Shown here piece by piece: positions 13,086-24,177 of a DNA stretch of 64,000 nt. The notes beneath the pieces are model-generated. The model saw nothing but the letters and a program-made list of their open reading frames with translations. It searched no databases and was not told the DNA's origin. Position numbers and translations under genes: made by a program. The first letter of the stretch is position 1, and every line of letters begins with the position of its first letter. The DNA is from Isoetes taiwanensis (lineage: Eukaryota > Streptophyta > Lycopodiopsida > Isoetales > Isoetaceae): assembly GCA_021234155.1 (NCBI GenBank), contig JAJEKV010000016.1:21269863-21333862 (forward strand), given 5' to 3'.

Positions 13086-13820
13086 GACTATAAAATATTC
13101 CACGACAACCATACCATTGAGCTATTATATTATGCCAAGAATAGGCATGCACATCAAGTATTTATAAAATTGGTGTGGCAATATTTGGGCGTAACATGAT
13201 CCTCACACCGGCCCAAATGGTATCTTTTAAGGGTAGGAGATGTTTCAACATATAACATATGGTCCCTAAAGCAACACAGTGAGGTTGTATAATCTCGTCC
13301 CCCCGAAGTGCTGAATTGGATTGTCACTCTAAATCCATCCATAAGCCACATTTGTGAAGCCCAAACTAACTAAAATTACCTAATAACAAGAAGCCTATAT
13401 TTCAATTCTCAAACTTTTTTCTTTCTTAGGCAAACTCTTGAAGCTATAAACCATTTTCTAGATAATTTTCCATAAATATTCTAGGGCAACCATACCATTG
13501 AAATATTATATTACACCAAGAACAAACATGCATGTCAAGTACAAAATTGTTCTGGCAACGTCTGGGCATAGTTTGATCCTTGGACACAAATGGTAAAAAG
13601 TCAAACAAATGGTGTCTTTTAAAGGTAGGAAATTTTCCAATTAACAGATAGCATACTATTTCTAGAAGCAATGGGCGTCAATGTTATGAGGTCATATATA
13701 GTCTTGTCTGAATTGGTAGATTGGATTGTCACTCTAAGTCCCTAGGGTGCATTTTGATCCATATGCCACATTCACAAAAGTTTCAAACTAGTTAAAATGA
13801 CCTAATAACATGAAACCTGG
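13085..13820. repeat. Diverged tandem duplication (about 385-bp period)
   Basis: 13085-13395 and 13470-13815 align along their length. Shared landmarks are caaccataccattgag/aaatattatatta, gcatgcacatcaagta/gcatgcatgtcaagta, tggattgtcactctaa and aatgacctaataacatgaaa/aattacctaataacaagaag. The copies differ by many substitutions and small gaps. A third partial match (aggcaaagttttaaagctgt) begins near 14024, after an inserted segment at 13825-14010 that carries a tRNA-B-box-like gagttcgagatcgccc. Confidence 0.7.
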
Positions 13821-14304
13821 TAACACACTAGTTCTAGCAACTACATGTCTCGAGTTCGAGATCGCCCAAATTAGCACTCTGAACTGTTTGGCATCAAATC
13901 CCATGGATGCAATGTAAAGCGGTTGGGGGCAGGGCACAACCGAGCAATGTATTGTGGTGTGTGGTCACATGTCTAGTTGGATGATGCCTAGTGGCGTGAC
14001 GTTAAAACAACTATCTATCTATCTTTCTTGAGGCAAAGTTTTAAAGCTGTATCTATTTTCTAGACAAGTGCAAACATATGTTGCAATAAAAAGGAGGGCC
14101 ACAACAGAGGGAGACTATCACTTTTACGTTCGGACACTTGCCTTCATTGAGTTCTACTTTGGGAGGTCCATTAAGGGCTATATTTGACACCCAAAAGTTA
14201 CGTTTTGTAAGTTTGTTCACACTTGTTAGGAATTGATGCCAAAGCTCATTTCGTTCATTGATTTAACTACTGTACCATTGCCTTGTCTATTTTTAGAAGG
14301 TGGT

Positions 14305-15131
14305 CAATATGGACGATGCTCGTCTCCCTAAACTAGCTTATATCATGGCAATGGAGCCGCAGCGCCTCAAGGCCTGCTAGAGGGAAAAGAGAGCTCAATG
14401 GTTGGCTAGATGGAATGTGCAGGAGCACAGGTGCATACATGTGCAAACAGAGGCAGATCGCCATAGCTTGAGGCAATATCTCGACGCTTGCTTCCTCAGC
14501 AAGCTTTGGGATGCCAATGCCCCTGAACAGGTCAAGACAGCACACTACCAGCGCCACATAAATCCCACATTGGAACGAGTCCCGCAATGCTACCTGCGTA
14601 CCCGCTTGCCCATGAAAAGGCGCAGACTCATTGCCTCCATTCGCACAGGGGCACATCATCTTCGAATTGAGACGGGCAGATGGATTGGTGAGCCACGCCA
14701 GGACAGGCTCTGTCAATGCTGCCAAATGGGAGTCATTGAGGATGAATCTCATACGGACCCTTCAAAGTTGCCCAGCATATGATCAAATTCGGACACGATA
14801 TGCTGAGTTGGTCAGGCCTGGCCAGCCGTTACATGTGACATTGAGCACAGCATCCGTACGGGTGCTGGGATCATATCTTCAGGAGGTTATGGACATGCAA
14901 GATCAGCTATGTCCTCGGGCACACACTTGACATGTATATATACATTGATGTATAATTGTACAGTTTGACAGCATTCTTATTACTGCCACGGTTTTTCCCT
15001 CGAAAACCCTTCGGGGCGGGGGTTTTTTTTAACCCGGACAGTAATAAGTTTGTTGCGCTCCTTATGGGTCCCATAGGCCGATTGGCCTCAGTGGACGATA
15101 AAAAATCATTCTCATTCTCATTCTCATTCTT
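14305..15131 (+). mobile_element. LINE-A copy 1, 3' end (zinc-binding C-terminus plus 3' UTR)
   Basis: 5'-truncated LINE. The C-terminal region of ORF2 reads from about 14308 (MDDARLPKLAYIMAM), has one stop at 14377, then runs to about 14755. It contains RLIASIRTGAHHLRIETGRW followed by a Cys/His cluster (LCQCC, DESHT and, in another frame, CPAYDQIRTRY), the zinc-binding module found after reverse transcriptase in plant LINEs. A 3' UTR follows (14940-15105) whose cctcgaaaacccttcggggc segment recurs in reverse at 48.1 kb. The element ends in a (CATTCT)n tail at 15107-15131. Confidence 0.75.
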
Positions 15132-15770
15132 ATCAAAAAGATTCATTGGACGTGTTAGATCGTCCTTGAAGTTATTTGTTGCTTTCATTTGTTATTGACG
15201 ATTCTTCATGTAAATTGAATCATTGACATGTGTTCATTTTAATTGCTAAATGTAGAAGGCCTTATGCTCCATCTTACTACAGGGTTCCCTCATAATTGTT
15301 CTTTGCATGTCATTAACATGCATATGTAGTATCATGTCATGGCTACTCCAGGGATAATATCTATTTGGTTGTCTAGTAAACTACGCAATCACCTAGTTTC
15401 TTAAATGAAAAAATCTATTAAAGACATTGTTTTAATATCCCAAGTGTTCTCATGGATTAACATCACCTTTTTGGTGCATCTTGCACATATATTAAAGGGG
15501 ACAATCTCGAAATATATTGTTTTAGAATCATTGGGCACAAAAAATGTCCCAATTATTTGGAACTTATAGTAAACTTCATGATCTTCTATTAAGATTATGA
15601 TTGCCGAATGTATTAAATTAAGACAACACTGATCAATTATAGAGGGCTTGTCTTAAATGCTTGTAGAAGGTATACTCACAATTCCTTAAAATATAAAATT
15701 TCGTAGCATATATTTAAGTAATAATTTAATTTACATCATGAAATGCATAAAATCTATTGAAGTTTATGAA
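15132..15770. other. No supportable gene
   Basis: AT-rich sequence with short open frames only; no motif or repeat recognised on either strand. Confidence 0.45.
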
Positions 15771-16375
15771 TAAGCACTGTGAATAACCACCTTTTTGGTT
15801 GGGAATTATAAATAACCACCATGCAAATTAAATTGGTACGGAAACCCATGCTACGAACCATAATCGATTTTTAACTGCAATAGAAAACTAGCAAGAATAA
15901 CCACTAGATATTTATATTGGCAGTAAAAACCACCTTGTAAACTACATTGATTTTAATAAACCATACCACAAAAGAGAACCAATGTGGTCGACTTTTAATA
16001 GACAATTTTGGCAATAGAAAACCAACATGAATAACCACTAGGTATTTAAATTGGCAGTGAAAACCACCTTGTAAACTACACTAATTCTAGTAACCATACT
16101 ACAAAAGAAAGCCAATGTGAAAAATCATCGTCTAGCATTGAAAAGCCATACCATAAACCATTACCAACTTAATAACCCATGTTGTATCAATAAACTAAAA
16201 ACAAGACCATGCTAGAAACCATTATCAATTTAAGTAAACCATGTTGCAACAAAAATCAGCATGAAAAACCACATCCTACTTATAAAAACCACTATAATGT
16301 GTGGTTTCTATTAAGATTATTATTATTTCCATAAGTAACCACGTATATAGTGGTTCCTTAGTGGTTAATTATGGC
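15771..16375. repeat. Degenerate AACCAC-rich repeat array
   Basis: The motif (a)taaccac(c) or aaaccac recurs about every 25-50 bases more than fifteen times, for example gaataaccacctttttggtt, aaaaccaccttgtaaactac (twice, near 15925 and 16057) and accactaggtatttaaattg. Higher-order units of about 130 bases can be seen (15890-16010 against 16010-16135). A shorter stretch with the same motif lies at 9490-9590. Non-coding. Confidence 0.65.
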
Positions 16376-17057
16376 AGTTAAATTTTAGGATGCCTTGTGT
16401 CATGGCAGGATGCAAAGTAAACCTTCTTCTTAAGATTCAGCAGCTTGCACCAGTACTGAAACTTTAGGAGGATGCAGCAACCTTGTAACATGATTTAGAA
16501 CACGACTTTAAATATCAGGTTTTTGATATCAGGTATGTTGCCTCAAATATCAGGTAAAACACTTGATGTTGCTACATATTTATATTCTTTATTTTGCATT
16601 TGAACTAAAGCTGGAATATGAAGAATAACTCTTAAGTAGCCATACTTTAAATTGAGGACTTTGAGAAATACTTAATTTTTTGGAGTAATATATTCTAGTT
16701 TATTATTTAAAATTTGGAAGTTCTTTTTCTATTAATTGTTATTGCAACTATTTCAACTGTAATACAAAAAGTAACAATTTCAAAAATTACTTAATTTTTT
16801 ATAGTAATATATTTTGGTTTATTATTTAAATCTTGAAGTATTATTATGATTAACCACTTTAACCATTTCATGCTAATGATTATACCATACTTCCCCAATG
16901 CTATTACTTGAGCTAAGATTTGTCCATTAATGGTTTGAAAAACTACATCACAATCTACTGCTTCTCCCGTAGTCATAGCCATTTGGCTAATCTGACTTCT
17001 CTTCTTCACCTTCCTTCTTGGCAACTTAAGCCTCTGGATGACTTCCATGGAGTGATG
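16376..17057. other. No supportable gene
   Basis: AT-rich. A short repeated aaatatcaggt/gatatcaggt motif occurs at 16510-16555, and two similar 'ttttatagtaatatatt' segments lie at about 16675 and 16795. The minus-strand frame at 16791-17048 contains a gypsy-like phrase but is not assignable. Confidence 0.4.
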
Positions 17058-17255
17058 TTGTGAGAACTTCCCATATCAATGAAAGTTGTGACGTCTTTCT
17101 CTCTTATTTTGGCTATAAAAACTATTATGACACTAGGCTGGTCGTCTACTTTCTTGTGATTTCTTGTGAGAACTTCCCATATCAATGAAAGTTGTACGTC
17201 TTTCTCTCCTGTTTTGGCTATAAAAACTATTATGACGCTAGGCTGATCGTCTCTT
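17058..17255. repeat. Tandem duplication of about 107 bp
   Basis: Copy 1 (about 17058-17162) and copy 2 (about 17166-17255) share gagaacttcccatatcaatg, tttggctataaaaactatta and a 'gctaggctg-tcgtct' end. Differences are single substitutions and small gaps, so the duplication is fairly recent compared with its surroundings. Confidence 0.8.
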
Positions 17256-17284
17256 CTATAAAGAGGATGATTATGTCTTCCTGA

Positions 17285-17670
17285 AAATGGTACTAAGGGT
17301 GACTAGTTTATGACCTTTAATGAAAGGACGGGTGCCTAAGCTTACCCCCGTTATGTCGAGCCCTTTGAACATTCTGAAAAGAATAGGTCATATGTCATAT
17401 GAGTTGAGATTACCACGGGACCTTGGGATCCATCTTGTGTTACATATAAGTCAACTGAAGCATGATGTTACACTAGATACGGATAACTTGATTAGTCCTG
17501 AGAGTATACCGCTTGTTTTAAACTCCTCTATAATGCTAGAACATCTTTTGGATAAAAGAGTTCAGCAGCTGCGCAACAGAGATATTGTAAAATATTTAGT
17601 CGTGTGGCAAGGTCAAACTCTTGAGGATTCCACATGAAAGTCAGATGATTTCATGCAGGGTAATAAAGAG
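17285..17670 (+). pseudogene. Chromovirus integrase C-terminus with chromodomain (relic)
   Basis: Ty3/gypsy chromovirus pol C-terminus. The frame from 17320 carries the integrase C-terminal module (ILKRIGHMSYELRLP, then HLVLHISQLKHDV). It continues into a chromodomain, reading LLDKRVQQLRNRDIVKYLVV then WQGQTLEDST. The next codon is TGA where the family has Trp (DSTWE), followed by KSDDF in frame. The chromodomain of such integrases binds methylated histone H3 and directs insertion to heterochromatin. Upstream integrase core and reverse transcriptase are not present here. Confidence 0.8.
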
Positions 17671-19380
17671 TGGCTAAAATTCGCCAAATGGCAATTTTTT
17701 ACATCTTTAGTCAAATTTCATGGCTAAAGTAAAAGGGAAAAAATTCAGGACGCCTAGGGTTTAGCCGGAATTGTTGGCTGCATGGTGTGCTGAATTGCCT
17801 TCTCTAAGGCTGATTAGATGCACCCTATTCAATTCAAATACCCATGCCGAATCTATTCAGGGACCTCTTTGATTTAAAAATCATCATTAGCTACGTCAAT
17901 CGTGCTTTGATGAATATTGAATCTATAAGTTATTTAGGATAAACATTATAAGAATGTTATGTGATGAGCATTTTAAGTTTTAAGTAATAGTGGTGTCTTT
18001 AGCTTGTCGACCCTAAAGGCATTTGGATGCATTGACCCCAACTTAAATGAACTAATGAGTGCTCAAAGTTTGAAGTTAAATAGTTACACTTTAGCTGGGG
18101 ACCAAGAAAAAAATTGCCAACACCAGAATTTCATGTCATATAAATTTTACATTTTAGCCAATTGGGAAGATAACTAAAGGGCTTTATTTTATCAAATTTT
18201 GCCAAGAAAGAAATCTATGAGCTTTGTTTTCCATAGGTTTAGCCGACCTTAATTTGAATAAAAAAATAGTTAACGACCTTAAAATTTACCCTGATTTCAT
18301 GCATCGGTTTCCTCATAAACTAAATAAAATACCTTGAGAATGAGGTCTTAGAGGAGGAAGGAATTGTGACAGGTGCTTCCAAAGGTATGGCCAATCCTGA
18401 CAGAATTCCATGAGCATGTTAATACCGTCGATATCATGTCGGAGGCATAGTTGCTATATGGTGGACCATAAGCTCGTAATCGGGCTATGGGGATATACTG
18501 GGGTTAGCCAAATTCGGCCTAGGGGCGCCGATCCAATGTTTATAAATTAAACACTGGGGTAAGGTTTTGGAAACATTAGTTTTAATGTTAGTGTGGCCAA
18601 GTGGCATCATTAGATTGGTTTAAAGTAAACCAATAAGAAAAGAAGCCAAGAAAGGCTCGAGCGTTTCGAACCTCTCAGAATCCGAATGTATTGGGCGACC
18701 ATAGATGGGTTTTCTCCATGATTCAAGCATGGCCAGGCATGTCGACCACCTGGGTGTGGTAGGCATGCAAACTGGAGACTTAGTCTTATTTAAGTCCTGA
18801 GAATTCGAAATCAATGCAGACCAGTGAATGGGCAATTAACAAGAATCTCCTCTTTTACTATGTTACTATTGTTTGCAGGTAGACCTTACAACCCAATTTT
18901 TGATCGTTAGAGCCTGAATTTGGATCTCTGAAGCACCCTGGGTGGTGGCTACATATCAAGGGAAGAATCCAGTGCTTTTGCTTGCAAGAGTTGATTGCAA
19001 GATTGTGTCTTGTATTTTGGAATACAAGAATCTTGCTTGTATTCTATTGCAAGCATTGTGCTTGTGTTGGATAGCAAAGTTTCTGCTTGTGATCGATTGT
19101 AGGACTTGAGCTTGCATCATAGAGGTTATTTCAGAGAAAGAATTCACTGGCCTTTGTGTTTCAAAGGCATTTGATTTTCTTGGAAAGAATCAAGAGGAAG
19201 CCAGGCTTCCTGATTAGTGCTCTGGGAGACTAATCCCAGTGGTCGTGGAAAACTACGGTATTTCATGGTATGGGAGGTAGACCACTGGCCATTCCCCTTT
19301 GTTTGGTAAGCTGCATAATTACTCTGTGACAACTTGCATAAGTCCATCATCATATCTTTCAATGATGTTCTCACCTATTC
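17671..19380. other. No supportable gene
   Basis: AT-rich, with repeated 'tggctaaag' and 'tttagcc' motifs at 17.66-18.29 kb that recall the 4.7-5.2 kb repeat. A tgcttgcaag/tgcaagattgtg/ttgcttgtattc cluster at 18975-19110 forms a short degenerate repeat. No gene recognised. Confidence 0.4.
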
Positions 19381-20485
19381 CAAGTCCTTATCACAACATG
19401 TAATAGACTTGAGACAACCTTTTGATGTTTTATGCGGTAGCTAGTATGGATTACCGAGACCACATAGTAGAAGCAAATGGCGTATCCATAGATCCATCCA
19501 AAATTGAGGCAATAGAGAAATGACCGCTGCCAAAGAATATTGGGAAAACTCAAAGCTTTTTGAGCCGAGCGAGTTACTATGAAAAATTTTCCAAAGATTA
19601 CTCGTGCATAGCAGGTCCTCTAACAGGAATCACAAAGAATAATGCCAAGAAACGGGATGGTGCTTAGACAGATATGGGCAACAATGCATTTGAGGAATTG
19701 AAAGTGTCAGTGCTCCCCGGCCTTATGAGCTAATCAAAGATGCTTGCAATGAAGGGACTAGAGCAGTCTTGATGCAACAAAGCCGTCATTGCTTACGACT
19801 TGAAGAAGTTCAATGGAACAAATTCTATAAACCCGGCACATGAAAAAAATATTCTTGGCCATAGTAAGATCTTACAAAACATGGGGGTATTACCTTTTCA
19901 ATACTCCATTTTGCATCTTCACATACCATAAGAAATTGAACATTTTCTCACACATCCAATCCTAAGCATGAGGCAATGAAGGTGATCATAAGCATCTCTG
20001 TCCTTCGAGATCATCTACAAACCAAACAAGTTGATGTCAATGCTGGCGCATTCTCATGAATACACCCATAATGTTAATTGCCAACGGCACGTTTGGAATG
20101 TCATCAAAGAGACAATAGAAAGTGATCAATTCTTAAAGGGGATACAAGATAAGCTCAAAGCGCCACAACCATCAAAGTATTTAATGGTCGGTTACAAGCT
20201 ATAAGAAGGCTACCTCTACTATAAGGGTAGATTGTGCGTCCCCAATGATAAGGAGATCAAGGATCAAATACTTTATGGATATTGCATAACATTCCATTAG
20301 CCAGACAACCAAGATTCTATCGAACTTATACCGCCATAAGAAGAGGTTACTTTGGCCGAACATGAAGAAATACATTACCAAGTATGTCCAACAGTGTGTG
20401 GACTTACGACTATAAGGAAAGGAAATGATAGTATCCTTGTAGTTGTTGATTCAATATCAAAGCTAGCACATTTCATTCCATACAA
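19381..20485 (+). pseudogene. Ty3/gypsy pol debris (RNase H junction and integrase zinc region)
   Basis: From 19440 one frame reads VEANGVSIDPSKIEAIEKWP then FLSRASYYEKFSKDYSCIAG, which matches the end of gypsy reverse transcriptase and the start of the RNase H connection (FLGLASYYRRFI..FS.IA.PLT). Around 20165-20300 YYKGRLCVPNDKEIKDQIL matches the sequence before the integrase HHCC zinc finger; at 20405-20490 ILVVVDSISKLAHFIPYKS matches the first catalytic block of the integrase core (VVVDRLTKMAHFIP). Frames are broken in many places. Confidence 0.75.
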
Positions 20486-20495
20486 ATCAAGAATC

Positions 20496-20525
20496 GGATA
20501 AGATAAGATAAGATAAGATAAGATA
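20496..20525. repeat. (AAGAT)n pentanucleotide microsatellite
   Basis: Five to six units of gataa/aagat. Confidence 0.85.
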
Positions 20526-20699
20526 CAATAACATAAGATAGATTTCATTTTGAATTAACCTAGAGGTCCTATAACCTAACAAAAAATGTGTGGCATGAGC
20601 ACTGCATCAACATCACATTTGTATATTTACAAGGGTTGTTACTGAACAGCCATAGGCTAAAGAGATCGTGACTATATTCTTTGATATATATTCTTTGAT

Positions 20700-22005
20700 A
20701 GAGAAAAACTTATTCACTCGTTAGCCCATCTACCCATATGCTACTCTAATGATACTCGTTCCAAGCTTGTATTGCGGGCTTTGAATTATGTATCCTTTTT
20801 TTATTTATCTTTGTATCTTCTGGCATGCTTTTTTAAAATTGCCTTCATCCCTTTTGTTGTTGCCCTTGCCATTCTTGTATCCCCGAACCCCTTGTATATT
20901 TGAGCTGGCTAGGCCAATTTACCTCTTTCTTCATTTGGTTTCTCTAGTTTTCATATGGTAAGCATTTGTTCCAAACATGCTTCGCATTTTTAATTTTCTC
21001 CAACCAACATAGTTGATAGATTCTGTCATTTCTTTCAATTACTGGCCTCTGCCACCTCCCTTTTTCTATCCATAAGTTGTCATTCTCTGTTCTGAATCTG
21101 TGCATGACCATTTTGGTGATTTTTGAGATTGTGCCTTCCTTGTGTATCTGTTGACATGAAACTGCCTTTTGGGTTCATTGTTTTCAGGTACAATCCCATC
21201 TTAGCATCCGATTGTTTATCTATCCATGCTTTCATCCCAGCATTACATCGGTTGTTTATCTGTCATGCTTTCCTCAATCTTTCTCTGATGTTCATGTATG
21301 CTCTTGTTTATATCCTATTTTTCTTCCCAGAGATTTACTCCAGTTTTCCTGCCCACATTTGCATTTTTGCTATCCATCCTCCTTCATTATTGTGTGCTAT
21401 GTGTATAGATTCATTTATGGTCTGCCTTATCAGCTTGTTCCTGGGGACTTCTATAGTGTTTCTGTGTAAAAAGAGATTGATCTTTCCAGCACTGAGGCCC
21501 CGAATGGATTTACCTCTGTCTTATACTATAGTATGGTGTACCTCTTTTTATGCCTTAATTCCCTTGCTTAATAGTTGTTTTATCATTCTTTCTACTTTGG
21601 TCCACCCTTCTGCTGATGTGCTGCACCCCCCATGCTTTCACTCTGTATAGTGTTGCTAGGGTTATGACCATTTCAAACATTTGTGCTTTCATCCCCTCAA
21701 TTCGTTATGCCATGCTCCGTGATTGAAATGCATAATAGTTGTTCATAGCCATTTGCCATCTTTTTGTTAACCCTTGTTTCCAGGTTCTTCGATCCCTTGT
21801 TTTATATTTGAGATCCTTATATTCACTTGTAATCCCAATTAGCTTGCCCTTGTACTTGATCTCATCCCCTTCGATTATATATTTTTCAAAGCTGACGATC
21901 TTTGTTTTTTCTAGATTTATTGTCAGACCTGTTCTGTCACATAATTCTATCAGTATTTGCAGCATGACTTTCATTCCCCTTCATGGCATTTGGAAACGAT
22001 AGTTT
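20700..22005 (-). pseudogene. LINE reverse-transcriptase C-terminal relic
   Basis: On the minus strand, 21974-21705 reads LQILIELCDRTGLTINLEKT followed by KIVSFEKY. This is the block just after the YADD motif of LINE reverse transcriptases ('G+.IN..KTK'). Further minus-strand fragments down to about 20.7 kb have a similar Arg/Lys-rich character and are probably the rest of the ORF2 C-terminus, but are too broken to assign motif by motif. Confidence 0.6.
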
Positions 22006-22084
22006 TATTCGCCGCTAACATTAGGTGGCATGGCATGACAAGAGGTATAGTTGCCGGAGATCCTAAGTTCTGTGTCATCAATAT

Positions 22085-23320
22085 ATTAAAAGAATAGTAA
22101 TGTTACAAAGCAAGTGAGGAGGAAGGAGAACTGCCCCAAAGAGACAGCGATACCTCGACACTCCACAACAAACTCACAAAAAAACTGCAACTCTACTGCT
22201 GTACAAACCGACCATCACCATCTAGAACACCCAAGAAGTCCCGCCAAATGGCAAACTTCCCCTCTACTAATCCCGGGAACACCAGAAAGCTTTGAAATAG
22301 CTTGTACCTAAGTCGAGGAATCAGAGAGACTGCAGGGTGCTGAATCCCCTGAAAGATCCAGAACCACCGCCGCTTCCAAATCAGCCACACCAACCAAGCC
22401 ACGCACAGATGCAAGGCTTGCTGCCGCAAGAGCGGCCAAGCACCAGGATACACATGAAGCAGCAACTGCTGGCTAGTCAATCTCACCTGAAACAGAGCCC
22501 TGACCCAATCCCAGGCAGCCTGCAAGTGAGGGCATAAAATCAGACAATGCTCCACAGTCTCACGATGAAGGCCACAACAAGGGCAAAGAGGGCTCACACC
22601 CGGCCTAAACTGACTCACAAGGGCATTCACTCTGATACAACGGTGCACCACCTGCCACAGAAGCATCCTAACCTCGGTGGGGGAAGTGAGCTCCATGTCC
22701 ACGTCCAAACCGAGCGCCATCGAGAACCCGGAAGCTGCAGAGACCACTTGCCTGAAGGGGGCAGAGTGTCATGAATAGCCAGCACCCGGTAACAAGACCG
22801 CACAAAACAAGAAGACACAACATCCGGATGAACCTTCCAAACCTGCACCACCACATCATCTTGAGGGACTATAGGTATGTGTAGCGGAATATTGATTAGC
22901 TCCAATTTTGAAATTGGCTGCCACCACATACCTTGGGTAGGAAAAAATCTTGCAACCCAATTTTCAATCTATGAGACCACACAATGGCACCCAAACCCCA
23001 GCCCTTCATGCGATAAATAAAAAGTAGCAAGTCATAACAAGTATATGCTCCAAATCATTAACAAAATTGGCCATGATTCCAAATTTTCCACATTATGTTT
23101 TATCTCTAAATTTTTTATGCAATCTACTCAAACAAAATATGCAGAGCAAGAAAGAACTTTACTTCCCCGCCATATCAAGTTCCAAAGAGCTTTTAAGGCT
23201 ATCCAAACCTCAAGCTTAGGATCATCCATCATGCAACATACTGATAAACCTTGAGAAATGGTAAGACCTTGAACCCAATGCTGCTGCTGGGCTATTGGAT
23301 ACACTAGAGTGGCCAATCTC
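22085..23320 (-). pseudogene. LINE-B copy 1: ORF2 C-terminus with zf-RVT domain
   Basis: Frame 22747-22193 encodes the zf-RVT module at the end of plant L1-type ORF2: MLLWQVVHRCIRVNALVSQF, then a CPCC...ETVEHCLILCPHL zinc site and a WLVWLIWKRR tail. Upstream pieces in other frames (22929-22627, then to about 23.3 kb) give the preceding part, for example WWQPISKLELINIPLHIPIV. At least one frameshift lies near 22.70 kb. Related to LINE-B copy 2 at 49-50.9 kb, where WWQVIHRCLRVN is readable. Confidence 0.75.
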
Positions 23321-24170
23321 TCAATAGCAGTGCTGGATTAGCAATAAATTGCTAATTCACATCAATACACAACACTAGATCCTTGTTGGTTTAGGTCAAC
23401 CCCCGAGTCCAGGTTCAACAACTTCCAATCATTTGTATGGTAATAAGAGAGTCCAATAGATACCTTCCAATTTGTCAACAGGTGCAACTTTTAAAGAAAG
23501 GCAAACATCCAGGTTGAGAACAATTTCATTGCCAAGTTGACCTAAAATTAAACATTCACACAGAAAGTGTGGAGAAACTCCTTTTAAACCCTCAAGAAAT
23601 CTGCTGGAAGCACTTTTTGCAACACATTCATGCAGCAAATGGATCTTATATTAGACCTTTACAAAAAGGAAAATATGTGGTCCATTTTGGAATTTAGCTT
23701 CATATGCCATTTTAGAAAGGCATCTCGATACAGATATTCAATGAAAGCAAGAATATAGGACATCCTAAAAGCTCATAGATCATTTATAATTACCAAGGTA
23801 CATGTTGGCAACGATATTTGCTGTCCTATATTGGCAATTTGCTCAGGAACTTTGCTAATTTACAACAGATAGAACCAGGTGTTGGCAATCCAATGTAAAA
23901 ATAAAATCTTCTTCTAGTTTTATATTAATATACCTTGGCCATGCACATATATACAAGGAATCAGGCCTTTATTCTACAGACTAAGGGACTGTCACATAGT
24001 TGACAGGAATTTATGATCCATATATCACAGAGAATTTGAGAGGGAATAATCCATTGTGTGATGATCCTCACTTAGATTTGATCAGGATGGGCCTTTTAGC
24101 ATCTTTTCTTCCCTTTGTTCTTCAAATGGGAGACCGTATTCTCCCAGGTTGCAGCTGCTAATTCTCGCCT
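23321..24170. other. 3' flank of the CCT gene
   Basis: No coding evidence beyond short frames. On the minus strand the CCT gene 3' UTR probably enters this region; a polyadenylation-type AATAAA (tttatt on the plus strand) lies near 23965-23975. Confidence 0.4.
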
Positions 24171-24177
24171 AGTAGCT

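Noticed and set aside
13850-13880. Complete tRNA gene at the gttcgag box
   Set aside because: Only a B-box-like sequence is visible; no acceptor stem or anticodon arm can be folded.
21123-21650. 175-residue Phe/Leu/Cys-rich plus-strand ORF that looks like a membrane protein
   Set aside because: It is the antisense of a LINE reverse-transcriptase relic; hydrophobicity comes from the T-rich complementary strand.
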